Position numbers and translations under genes: made by a program. From the NCBI RefSeq assembly GCF_900113705.1, contig NZ_FOQI01000009.1, forward strand, positions 159,769 through 223,768: a DNA stretch of 64,000 bases. Direction: 5' to 3'. The notes under the pieces are model-generated. The model was not told where the DNA came from, ran no database searches, and was given only the letters and a program-made list of their open reading frames with translations. This DNA is from Collimonas sp. OK307 (GTDB lineage: Bacteria > Pseudomonadota > Gammaproteobacteria > Burkholderiales > Burkholderiaceae_D). This document shows, one piece after another, positions 24,542-32,387 of the stretch (position 1 is the stretch's first letter; each line of letters starts with the position of its first letter).

Positions 24542-25260
24542 GCAATATCTATCTGGTGCGTCATGGCCAGGCCAGTTTCGGCGCCGCCGATTACGATCAT
24601 TTGTCTGAACTGGGTTTGCGCCAGTCGGCATTGCTGGGACAGTGGCTGACGCAGACCGGCCAGGAGATGCCGTTGCTGGTTACAGGCGGTCACCGTCGTC
24701 ATCAGCAGAGCAGCAATGCCTGCATGGCAGCAATGCCAGCGCTGACAGCCGGAGGCGAGCGCCAGGTTTTACACGATCCGGGATTCGATGAGTTCGATCA
24801 CCAGCAAGTACTGCTGCTGTATATAGATAAATTCATGCCGCAATTTGCCGATCCCGCTGTGTTTGCAGCATACATGGCGCAGCAGGAGCAGCGCGGGCGT
24901 GCATTTCAAAAGCTGTTTGCCAAGGCGGTAGCGCGCTGGGTCAGTGGCGAGCATGATAGCGATTACAGCGAACCATGGCCGATCTTCAAGGCGCGCTGTA
25001 GCGATGCGTTGGCGCGGCTGCAGGAACGTATCGGCCAGGGGCAGTCAGTCTGGGTATTTACTTCCGGCGGCCCGATCAGTGTGATTTGCCAGCAGTTGCT
25101 GGCGATTCCGGACCGGCGGATTTTTGAATTGAACTGGGCGCTGGTCAACACCGGCGTGACCAAATTGCTGTGTCGTCCGGGGCGCGTCAGCCTGAGTTAT
25201 TTGAATAATTTTGCGCATCTTGAAAGCGCATGCGATCCAGGCTTGGTGAGCTATCGCTAA
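24538..25260 (+). CDS. Histidine-phosphatase-family protein with altered second catalytic site
   Basis: 240 residues. The phosphoglycerate-mutase-like fold begins with L-V-R-H-G-Q-A-S, giving nucleophile His9. The second conserved histidine, usually in S-H-G-G, is replaced: the segment reads F-T-S-G-G-P-I, with Ser176 in that position. Activity may be reduced or specialised. It overlaps the kinase gene by 4 bp. Mammalian ACAD10 also carries a phosphatase-like (HAD) domain, so a phosphate-handling or repair role in the same pathway is reasonable but unproven. Confidence 0.8.
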   Translation: MSNIYLVRHGQASFGAADYDHLSELGLRQSALLGQWLTQTGQEMPLLVTGGHRRHQQSSNACMAAMPALTAGGERQVLHDPGFDEFDHQQVLLLYIDKFMPQFADPAVFAAYMAQQEQRGRAFQKLFAKAVARWVSGEHDSDYSEPWPIFKARCSDALARLQERIGQGQSVWVFTSGGPISVICQQLLAIPDRRIFELNWALVNTGVTKLLCRPGRVSLSYLNNFAHLESACDPGLVSYR

Positions 25261-25307
25261 GCCACCGAATATCACCCTACATCACCTAATAAGCGGAGAC
25301 AGAGAAC

Positions 25308-26078
25308 ATGACAAGCACAACCCTTTTTGATCTGAAAGGCAAGATCGCTCTGGTCACCGGCGCCAGCCGCGGCATCGGTGCATCGATTGCCAAACTCCTG
25401 GCGCAGCAGGGCGCACACGTGATCGTATCCAGCCGCAAGGCGGAGGCGTGCGACAAAGTGGTGGCCGAGATCCAGGCCGCTGGCGGATCGGCGGAAACCA
25501 TCGCTTGCCACATCGGCGAAATGGCGCAGATCGAAGCGTTGTACCAGGCCATCAGCGGCAAGCACGGGCGGCTCGATATCCTGGTCAACAACGCGGCCGC
25601 CAATCCGCATTTCGGACCGATCGTCGAGACCGATGTGGCAGCCTTCCAGAAGACTGTCGACGTAAATATCCGCGGTTATTTTTTCATGTCCTCTTACGGC
25701 GCCAAGCTGATGGCGCAGAACGGCGGCGGTGCGATTGTCAACGTTGCGTCGGTGAATGGCGTGACGCCGGGCGTGTTCCAGGGTATCTATTCGATTACCA
25801 AGGCTGCGGTGATTTCCATGACCAAATCGTTCGCCAAGGAATGCGCGGCCAGCGGCGTGCGCGTCAATGCTTTATTGCCGGGTTTTACCGAAACTAAATT
25901 CGCCGCCGCCTTGATCGACAATCCGGCGATCTTGAAACAGGCGCTGCAACACATCCCGATGAACCGGGTGGCCCAGCCGGATGAAATGGCGGGCGCGGTG
26001 CTGTATCTGGTGTCGCCTGCCGCCACTTATACAACCGGCGTTTGTTTGAATGTAGATGGCGGCTATTTGCTCAACTAA
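25308..26078 (+). CDS. SDR-family oxidoreductase (FabG-like)
   Basis: 256 residues, classical SDR. T-G-A-S-R-G-I-G binds NAD(P); N-N-A-A-A-N, the Ser in V-A-S-V-N-G, Y-S-I-T-K (catalytic Tyr and Lys) and the P-G-F-T-E-T loop are all intact; the C-terminus ends N-V-D-G-G-Y. Fourth gene of the ACAD operon, 47 bp after the phosphatase. In the Pseudomonas lva pathway an SDR (LvaD) acts with the kinase and dehydrogenase, so reduction or oxidation of a keto/hydroxyacyl-CoA is the likely role. Confidence 0.88.
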   Translation: MTSTTLFDLKGKIALVTGASRGIGASIAKLLAQQGAHVIVSSRKAEACDKVVAEIQAAGGSAETIACHIGEMAQIEALYQAISGKHGRLDILVNNAAANPHFGPIVETDVAAFQKTVDVNIRGYFFMSSYGAKLMAQNGGGAIVNVASVNGVTPGVFQGIYSITKAAVISMTKSFAKECAASGVRVNALLPGFTETKFAAALIDNPAILKQALQHIPMNRVAQPDEMAGAVLYLVSPAATYTTGVCLNVDGGYLLN

Positions 26079-26110
26079 GCGGCTCTAACGCGGAATCGAC
26101 AGGAAACCAT

Positions 26111-26965
26111 ATGAAGAATTTGCAAGGCAAGGTCGCCGTTATCACTGGCGCTGCAGAAGGCATCGGCAAGGGCATTGCGACCCGCGCAGCGGCTGAAGGC
26201 ATGAAACTGGTGCTTGCGGATATCAACGCCGCCAAGCTGGAGCTGACGGTGGCGGAGTTCAAGGCCAATGGCGTTGAAGTAGTCGGCGTGCCGACCGACG
26301 TCGCCAGGGAAGAGCAGATCAACGCGCTGGCAGAGCAGGCGTTTGCCAAATTCGGCAACGTGCATTTGCTGGTGAATAACGCCGGAGTAGCCGTCGCCAA
26401 GCCGGCATGGGAAGCCACGCAACAGGATTGGGACTGGGTCATGGGTGTCAATTTCTACGGCGTCACGCATGCCTTGCGCGCCTTCGTCCCCACCATGTTG
26501 AAGCATGGCGAAGAAGGTCATATCGTCAACACCGCATCGATGGCCGGCTTGACATCGCAGCCCAGCCTAGCCACCTACAATGCCAGCAAACATGCTGTGG
26601 TGACGGTATCGGAAGGCTTGCATCATGATCTCACGTTGCGGCAGTCGCGTATCAAGGTGTCTGTGTTGTGTCCGGGGTGGGTCAAGACCGGAGTTGCGCA
26701 TTCCGAGCGTAATCGGGCAGCGGCAGGGACCGGAAATAATGGCGAGGCGACGCCGGCGGTTGATGCGGTGACACTCAAGGTCGGCATGTCGATAATGCAA
26801 GCTGTGCAGAACGGGATTCCGGTGGCGCAGGTTGCCGATGAAGTGTTTAATGCGATTGCTGCGGAGCGATTTTATATTCTGACGCATCCGGAGATGAAGC
26901 AGGCGATACAGATCCGGATGGAAGATATACTGCAGCAGCGGGCGCCGACTTTGTTGAAGATTTGA
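26111..26965 (+). CDS. SDR-family oxidoreductase
   Basis: 284 residues from the ATG at 26111 with AGGAAA upstream; an earlier in-frame start inside the preceding gene is unlikely. Classical features: T-G-A-A-E-G-I-G, N-N-A-G-V-A, S-M-A-G-L, Y-N-A-S-K and P-G-W-V-K-T. A longer substrate loop (G-T-G-N-N-G-E-A-T) and C-terminal helix are present, as in SDRs acting on larger acyl or alcohol substrates. Last gene of the operon; the 60 bp after it contain a hairpin shared with the convergent aldehyde dehydrogenase gene. Confidence 0.87.
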   Translation: MKNLQGKVAVITGAAEGIGKGIATRAAAEGMKLVLADINAAKLELTVAEFKANGVEVVGVPTDVAREEQINALAEQAFAKFGNVHLLVNNAGVAVAKPAWEATQQDWDWVMGVNFYGVTHALRAFVPTMLKHGEEGHIVNTASMAGLTSQPSLATYNASKHAVVTVSEGLHHDLTLRQSRIKVSVLCPGWVKTGVAHSERNRAAAGTGNNGEATPAVDAVTLKVGMSIMQAVQNGIPVAQVADEVFNAIAAERFYILTHPEMKQAIQIRMEDILQQRAPTLLKI

Positions 26966-26984
26966 ATACTGGCTGGCAAGGAGC

Positions 26985-27014
26985 AGGGCGGATCAACTGA
27001 TGCTGATCCACCCT
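26985..27014. terminator. Hairpin between convergent genes, probable bidirectional terminator
   Basis: agggcggatca pairs with tgatccaccct (one mismatch) around an 8-nt loop. There is no T-run on either side, so termination would be weak or Rho-assisted. Confidence 0.4.
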
Positions 27015-27025
27015 GAGAGTAAAGC

Positions 27026-28546
27026 TTAGTCGATGTCAAATTTGACGCCCTGCGCCAGCGGCAGGGTACGGCTGTAGTTGATCGTATTAGTCGCACGACG
27101 CATGTAAGTCTTCCACGCATCGGAGCCGGATTCGCGGCCGCCGCCGGTTTCCTTCTCGCCACCGAAAGCACCGCCGATTTCAGCGCCGCTGGTGCCGATG
27201 TTGACGTTGGCCAGGCCGCAATCGCTGCCGCTGGCAGACATGAAAGCCTCCGCTTCGCGTACATCGTTGGTGAAGATGGCTGACGACAAGCCTTGCGGCA
27301 CGGCGTTGTTGAGATGCACGGCATCGTCGAAACTATCGTAGCGCAGCACATACAGAATCGGCGCGAAGGTTTCGTGATGCACGATGGCGCTTTGTTGCGG
27401 CATGCGCACCAGCGCCGGCCGTACGTAGAAGGCATTGGCGGCATCGCCAACCGGCAAACGTTCGCCACCTGTCACCACACCGCCTTCAGCCTTGGCCTGG
27501 ACCAGCGCAGCTTGCATCGCCTCGAATGCCGCCTGGTCGACCAGCGGACCGACCAGCGTGCCGCCATCCAGTGGATCGCCGACCTTGACGCTGGCGTAGA
27601 TACGTTCGATGCGGCTGACCACATCTTCATAAATACTGCTGTGGACGAACAGCCGGCGCAAGCTGGTGCAGCGTTGCCCTGCAGTGCCGACCGCAGAGAA
27701 GGTAATGGCGCGCAGAGCCAGGCTCAAGTCGGCGGTAGGCGTGACGATCATGCCGTTGTTGCCGCCCAGTTCCAGCAAGCTGCGGCCCAGGCGTTCCGCC
27801 ACCGTGGTGGCGACTTTGCGGCCCATGCGCACGCTGCCGGTGGCGCTGACCAACGGTACCAGCGGCGAAGCGGACAGTGCTGCGCCGATTTCGGCGCGGC
27901 CCAGCAATACCTGGCACAGATTGGCCGGCAGCAGGTCGGGGCGTTGCTCTGAAAAGCGTGCCGCAGCTTTTTCAAACAAGGCATGTACCGCCAATGCAAC
28001 GACCGGGGTTTTTTCCGATGGTTTCCAGATCACGGCATTGCCGCAGACCAGCGCCAAAGCTGCATTCCATGCCCATACCGCGACCGGGAAATTGAACGCA
28101 GTGATGACGCCGCAAACACCCAGCGGGTGCCAGGTTTCCATCATGCGATGGCCTGGACGTTCGGACGCGATGGTCAGGCCGTACAGTTGGCGCGACAGGC
28201 CGACGGCGAAATCGCAGATGTCGATCATTTCCTGTACTTCACCGATGCCTTCGGACAGGATCTTGCCGGATTCCAGCGTCACCAGCTTGCCCAGCGGCTC
28301 GCGATGTTCGCGCAGCACGTCACCAAGGATACGCACCAGCTCGCCGCGTACCGGCGCCGGCACTACACGCCATTTTTCGTAGGCCTGGTGGGCGTTCTTG
28401 ATGGCGTTTTCGGCCTCTTGCGTAGTGTGGGCGCGCAGCGAAGCAATCGCGGCGCCGTCGCGCGGGGAACGTGAATGGAGATCGTTGCCGGCATGCGCGG
28501 AAAAGTCGAAGCCGAGCTCATTGAAAATGGTGGAAATTTGCGTCAT
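27026..28546 (-). CDS. amaB: ALDH7-type aldehyde dehydrogenase (2-aminoadipate semialdehyde dehydrogenase-like)
   Basis: 506 residues. NAD-linked aldehyde dehydrogenase with F-N-F-P-V-A-V-W near residue 150, W-K-P-S-E-K-T, the catalytic Glu in L-E-L-G-G-N-N-G and Cys in G-Q-R-C-T-S. The C-terminal block G-G-E-K-E-T-G-G-G-R-E-S-G-S-D-A-W is typical of the ALDH7/AmaB group, which oxidises 2-aminoadipate 6-semialdehyde (or its cyclic form) to 2-aminoadipate. AAAGG precedes the ATG. Its neighbours on the same strand supply the next steps from 2-oxoadipate, which supports the lysine assignment. The required aminotransferase is not in the window. Confidence 0.82.
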   Translation of the reverse strand: MTQISTIFNELGFDFSAHAGNDLHSRSPRDGAAIASLRAHTTQEAENAIKNAHQAYEKWRVVPAPVRGELVRILGDVLREHREPLGKLVTLESGKILSEGIGEVQEMIDICDFAVGLSRQLYGLTIASERPGHRMMETWHPLGVCGVITAFNFPVAVWAWNAALALVCGNAVIWKPSEKTPVVALAVHALFEKAAARFSEQRPDLLPANLCQVLLGRAEIGAALSASPLVPLVSATGSVRMGRKVATTVAERLGRSLLELGGNNGMIVTPTADLSLALRAITFSAVGTAGQRCTSLRRLFVHSSIYEDVVSRIERIYASVKVGDPLDGGTLVGPLVDQAAFEAMQAALVQAKAEGGVVTGGERLPVGDAANAFYVRPALVRMPQQSAIVHHETFAPILYVLRYDSFDDAVHLNNAVPQGLSSAIFTNDVREAEAFMSASGSDCGLANVNIGTSGAEIGGAFGGEKETGGGRESGSDAWKTYMRRATNTINYSRTLPLAQGVKFDID

Positions 28547-28688
28547 TGGAATGCCTTTGTTCCGGAGTCAATCTGGTCGCCGCGAGATCGGCGAGGTATG
28601 GCATCGAGTATAAGGAATAAATCGCGATTTCTTAAAATCAAAAAATAACAGAACATCATTACTTTTGATCATGCAGAAGCGGCGTAGT

Positions 28689-29573
28689 TCAGGTTTCCGC
28701 CAGTTCGCTCAATATCCATTCCTGGAATTTGATAACGGCTGCCTTGCTGGCGTTCTTTTCGGGATAAGTCAGGTAGTAGGATTGCGGACTTTTGACGGCG
28801 AACGGGAATGGCACATGTAACTGGCCAAGGGCGATTTCGGTTTCCACCAGAAATTTTGGCATCAATGCCACACCCAGACCGGCAGCGGCGGCCTGGATCA
28901 CCATCGACAGTTGTTCAAAGCGGGGACCGGAAAGGGCATCGGGGCAGGCCACGCCAACATGGTTGAACCAGTCCTGCCAGGCTTGCGGCCGGGTAGTGTG
29001 TTGCAACAAAGTCATGGCAGGCAGATCTTCGATGCGCTTGATTTTCTGGCTCAGCTCCAGGCTGCAAACCGGCAGCACTTCTTCACCCATCAACCGGACC
29101 ATGACCGCGCCGGGCCAGTTGGGCTCGCCGAAGTGAATCGCCGCATCCACCGAGCGGCTGTTGAAATCGAATGGCAGCACCTCTGTGCTCAGGTTGAGGA
29201 TCACGTCGGGATGGGCGGCCGTGAATTTGGCCAGGCGCGGAATCAGCCATTTGACGCCGAAAGTCGGTAATGTTGCCAGATTGAGCACGCCGCCGGAGTT
29301 CTTGTGCGCCATCACCTGGAAGGTCGCCATTTCGATTTCCTTAAGGATGGCGGCAACCTGGGCCGCATATTCGGCCCCGGCGGCAGTCAGGATCAGGCGG
29401 CGGTTGATGCGTTCGAACAGTTTGACACCGAGATAATCTTCCAGGATGGCAGCCTGACGGCTGACGGCGCCTTGCGTCATGTGCAACTCGTTGGCGGCCT
29501 TGGTAAACGATAAATGGCGCGCAGCCGTATCAAAGGCGATCAGGCAGGAGGTAGAGGGGATGAATCTGCGCAT
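28689..29573 (-). CDS. LysR-family regulator (GcvA-like) of the lysine catabolic cluster
   Basis: 294 residues from the ATG at 29573; longer in-frame extensions upstream lack LysR homology. GcvA-type N-terminus: I-P-S-T-S-C-L-I-A-F-D-T-A-A-R, then S-F-T-K-A-A-N-E-L-H-M-T-Q-G-A-V-S-R-Q. The effector domain starts at about residue 90 (V-L-N-L-A-T-L-P-T-F). It lies between the dehydrogenase and ALDH genes on the same strand and is probably their regulator. An atcaaaa/ttttgat repeat in the gap before the ALDH gene (28637-28668) is a possible binding site. Confidence 0.88.
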   Translation of the reverse strand: MRRFIPSTSCLIAFDTAARHLSFTKAANELHMTQGAVSRQAAILEDYLGVKLFERINRRLILTAAGAEYAAQVAAILKEIEMATFQVMAHKNSGGVLNLATLPTFGVKWLIPRLAKFTAAHPDVILNLSTEVLPFDFNSRSVDAAIHFGEPNWPGAVMVRLMGEEVLPVCSLELSQKIKRIEDLPAMTLLQHTTRPQAWQDWFNHVGVACPDALSGPRFEQLSMVIQAAAAGLGVALMPKFLVETEIALGQLHVPFPFAVKSPQSYYLTYPEKNASKAAVIKFQEWILSELAET

Positions 29574-29713
29574 TTTTCTTGGAGCCGGATAGGTATTTGC
29601 CGCAGTGCTTGCTGCCGAGCAGGCACTATACCAAACGCGGCGCCGTTTTTCAGCGTCAGCTTTACCTTTAGCGCGAACTTCAGCCTGGCTGCGCGGAGAA
29701 TCAGGCATGGACG

Positions 29714-31153
29714 CTATGCAGCCGAATCGAAGGGTGAACCGAAACGGGTCACCCCCAACAGCTGCGCCGGGTCGAAAACGGTTTGCATCCTGGCGGCCAG
29801 CGCCAGAGATTCGGGCGCGGTGTAGCGCTCGTAGAACTGCTGGTTGAACGGCCCGACGCCATGCTCGGCGCTGAAACTACCGTGATACTTGCGCACCGCC
29901 AGATCATAGATTTCCTGGCGCAGGGTATGAATGCGCTGGGGTGGAAAGTCGTCCACCAGCTGTTGCGGCACAACCAGGTTGAAATGCAGGCCGCCATCGC
30001 CCCAATGGCCGAAATCGAACACTTTGACACCTGGATAACGCCGCTCCAGCAGTGCTATCGCCTCATCGCGAAAGGTTGCCAGTTTTGAGCGCGGTACGGC
30101 AATATCGAAGGCGATGACCTTGCCTTCCCGGCGCACGCTGTCGGTGATGGCGTGGCGGATGCGCCACAGGATTTCCGGCTTGTCGATCACCGCGTCCAGG
30201 ATCAGGTCGCCGAAACCGGCTTCGAGCCAGGCGCCGAATAGTTTTTCCAGGTCGAAGTCGGCGCTGCGCGGCCGTGCACTGCTCAATTCGATCAGGAAAG
30301 CATAAGGCGGCAGTGGATCGAACGGGGCCTGGATGGATGGGATGTGCTGTAGAACGGACTGCATCGCATTGTGCGAGATGCCTTCGAATGCGCTCAGGAA
30401 ATCCGAGAAGTTACGCTCGGCGTCGCGCAACAGCAGCGCCGCAGCTTGCAACGAAGCCGGCACCACCAGCGCCGTGGCGCATTGCTGCGGCAGCGGATGC
30501 ACCTGCAGCACGGCCCGCGTGATGATGCCGTAAGCGCCGCCGCTGCCGATGAAGCATTGTTTCCAGTCGGGGCCGGTATTGTTTTTCCTGAGACGGTTGG
30601 TGAGATCGAGACGCTGGCCGGGCGGATCGATCAGTAATGCTTCCAGCCCCAGCACGTTATGCCGCACGTCGCCGTAGCGGATCAGGCGCGCACCGCCGGT
30701 GTTGGCGGCCAGCATGCCGCCTAGCGAAGGATCTGCCGCCAGATCGATGGGAAAGTACAGATCGTGTTGTTTGAGCGCCTGGTTCAGATCGGACAGGCGG
30801 GTGCCGGCATAGGCTTGCACCACACGGTCGACCGGGTCGATGTCAATCACGCCCTTGATACGCTCCATGCTGAGCACCACATCGAGCCCGGAACGATCCG
30901 GCGATGCCGCTCCCACCAGGCCGGTATTCGCACCCTGCGCAACGATGCGGATTTTCTCCCTGGCGCACAGGCGCATCAGTTCGGCCGCCTCTTCGACGCT
31001 GGCCGGGCGCGCGATGCAACTCGCCTGGCCGTCACCGTAGCGCGCTCCTTTTTCGTATGGCTGGCGCTGCTCCTCCGCGCTCAGGCAACCTTGCGAACCC
31101 AGCAGGTCGCTGATGCGTTGCCGGATCAGGTCGATGTCGCCCATGTCAGCCAT
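29714..31153 (-). CDS. FAD-linked D-2-hydroxyglutarate dehydrogenase-like oxidase
   Basis: 479 residues from the ATG at 31153, which shares a base with the stop of hglS (TGATG); GTG at 31159 is an alternative. VAO/PCMH flavin fold: G-A-N-T-G-L-V-G-A in the FAD loop, D-P-S-L-G-G-M-L-A-A-N-T-G-G, then the FAD-oxidase C-domain with a metal-type F-D-F-G-H-W-G-D-G-G-L-H and S-A-E-H-G-V-G. The D-2-hydroxyacid group oxidises D-2-hydroxyglutarate or D-lactate and passes electrons to the respiratory chain. Coupling to hglS, whose product is D-2-hydroxyglutarate, makes that substrate by far the best guess. Confidence 0.86.
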   Translation of the reverse strand: MADMGDIDLIRQRISDLLGSQGCLSAEEQRQPYEKGARYGDGQASCIARPASVEEAAELMRLCAREKIRIVAQGANTGLVGAASPDRSGLDVVLSMERIKGVIDIDPVDRVVQAYAGTRLSDLNQALKQHDLYFPIDLAADPSLGGMLAANTGGARLIRYGDVRHNVLGLEALLIDPPGQRLDLTNRLRKNNTGPDWKQCFIGSGGAYGIITRAVLQVHPLPQQCATALVVPASLQAAALLLRDAERNFSDFLSAFEGISHNAMQSVLQHIPSIQAPFDPLPPYAFLIELSSARPRSADFDLEKLFGAWLEAGFGDLILDAVIDKPEILWRIRHAITDSVRREGKVIAFDIAVPRSKLATFRDEAIALLERRYPGVKVFDFGHWGDGGLHFNLVVPQQLVDDFPPQRIHTLRQEIYDLAVRKYHGSFSAEHGVGPFNQQFYERYTAPESLALAARMQTVFDPAQLLGVTRFGSPFDSAA

Positions 31154-32190
31154 CAGCACGATGTGGCGTCTGCGGAAGCGGTCATCTTGAAAATCCCCTG
31201 GGCGTTGCCGCTGTCAAAGGTCAGGTCCAGTTTTTCACGTTGGGTTTCTTCATCCAGGTAACGGTCGCGCGAAATGAATTCGTAGAACGATCCCGGCACC
31301 TTCAGCTCGACCATCACACCATTTTCATCGCGCATCAGACGCGTCACGGTACTGGCACGGAAGGCGGTTTGCCGCACCCGGCCGTTTCTGGAAACTTCGA
31401 TTTTTTCCTTGATGGCACGACCCAGCGCGCGTTGCGCATCGGCTACCTGTTCTACATTCGGGACGCGATCGGTGGCGTGGTTGAAGGCATTGCCTTCAGT
31501 TGAAATCCAGGCCATTTCGGCCGATTCCGCCAGCAAGGTCTGGTATTCGGCAATGCTGGGCAAGTCGTGTTGACGATCGAAGCACGCTACCAGCACCGGT
31601 AACAGCGCCAGCGCATCGGCGACCGGCAAGGTTTTGCTGGCGCCGAGCTGCTGTAGCAATTGTGCCGAGTGTGCATCGATCGGATCTTGCGAGGTCGACA
31701 AGACATTGTTGACGGTTGCCTGGAACTCGTTCGAAAAGTGATGCGGGTGTAGTTCGCTCAGGAAAAATTGAGCGATTTCCTCGGCGTCGTCTTCATGCGC
31801 GTAAGCGCGGCCGGTCATGCTGATCCGTTGCAACGGGTAGACACCATTCACGAAGTAACCCAACGGCAGCAGGATCCGGGTGAACGCAGCCTCGCCAGGC
31901 GGCAAAGTGCCGGTGCTGATACCAAGCACGGTACGCAAAGCACCATGGTCAAAGCGGATTTTGTTACCTGCGCGTACCGAATCGTGTACATAGTCATTCC
32001 CTTGCGGGACAGCTTTCAGCAGTTTCTCGAACAGCAACATATTCAGCGCCTGGGCTATTTCGATACGGGAAACCGTGTCAGAACGTGGCCGCAGAGTGCT
32101 GGCCGGGATTTGCAGCAGATCGGACAATTGGCTGGCATGCTCGGCGCCTAGCAGCGACGTCAGCATGAATTGCAGGTTGGTGGAGGACAT
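31153..32190 (-). CDS. hglS: 2-oxoadipate dioxygenase/decarboxylase (DUF1338)
   Basis: 345 residues. DUF1338 fold, shown in Pseudomonas putida to convert 2-oxoadipate and O2 to D-2-hydroxyglutarate with an active-site Fe(II). Metal ligands known there (two His and one Glu) correspond to His82 (F-D-H-G-A-L-R), His238 (F-N-H-A-T-D) and Glu304 (S-F-Y-E-F), and the substrate Arg to Arg86; the spacing agrees with the published enzyme. First gene of the minus-strand lysine cluster and probably its promoter-proximal member. Cytoplasmic. Confidence 0.88.
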   Translation of the reverse strand: MSSTNLQFMLTSLLGAEHASQLSDLLQIPASTLRPRSDTVSRIEIAQALNMLLFEKLLKAVPQGNDYVHDSVRAGNKIRFDHGALRTVLGISTGTLPPGEAAFTRILLPLGYFVNGVYPLQRISMTGRAYAHEDDAEEIAQFFLSELHPHHFSNEFQATVNNVLSTSQDPIDAHSAQLLQQLGASKTLPVADALALLPVLVACFDRQHDLPSIAEYQTLLAESAEMAWISTEGNAFNHATDRVPNVEQVADAQRALGRAIKEKIEVSRNGRVRQTAFRASTVTRLMRDENGVMVELKVPGSFYEFISRDRYLDEETQREKLDLTFDSGNAQGIFKMTASADATSC

Positions 32191-32314
32191 GCGCGCTCTT
32201 TATCGGGGGAGGATAGGCGCAGTTTAAATTTGATTGGTAGCTTGATAAAACGATTAATTCTGATGGATCAATGCGTTTTTCTCATGCTTTGATCTTTTTG
32301 ATTAGTTTTTGACG

Positions 32315-32345
32315 AAAAAAAAGATGGGTGCAAAGCACCCATCTT
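32315..32345 (-). terminator. Rho-independent terminator of ggt
   Basis: On the minus strand an 11-bp perfect stem (aagatgggtgc / gcacccatctt) around a 3-nt loop is followed by eight T. Confidence 0.93.
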
Positions 32346-32387
32346 CATACTCATCTTTCGATCCGACCGGTAATCCTGTGAAGCGGT

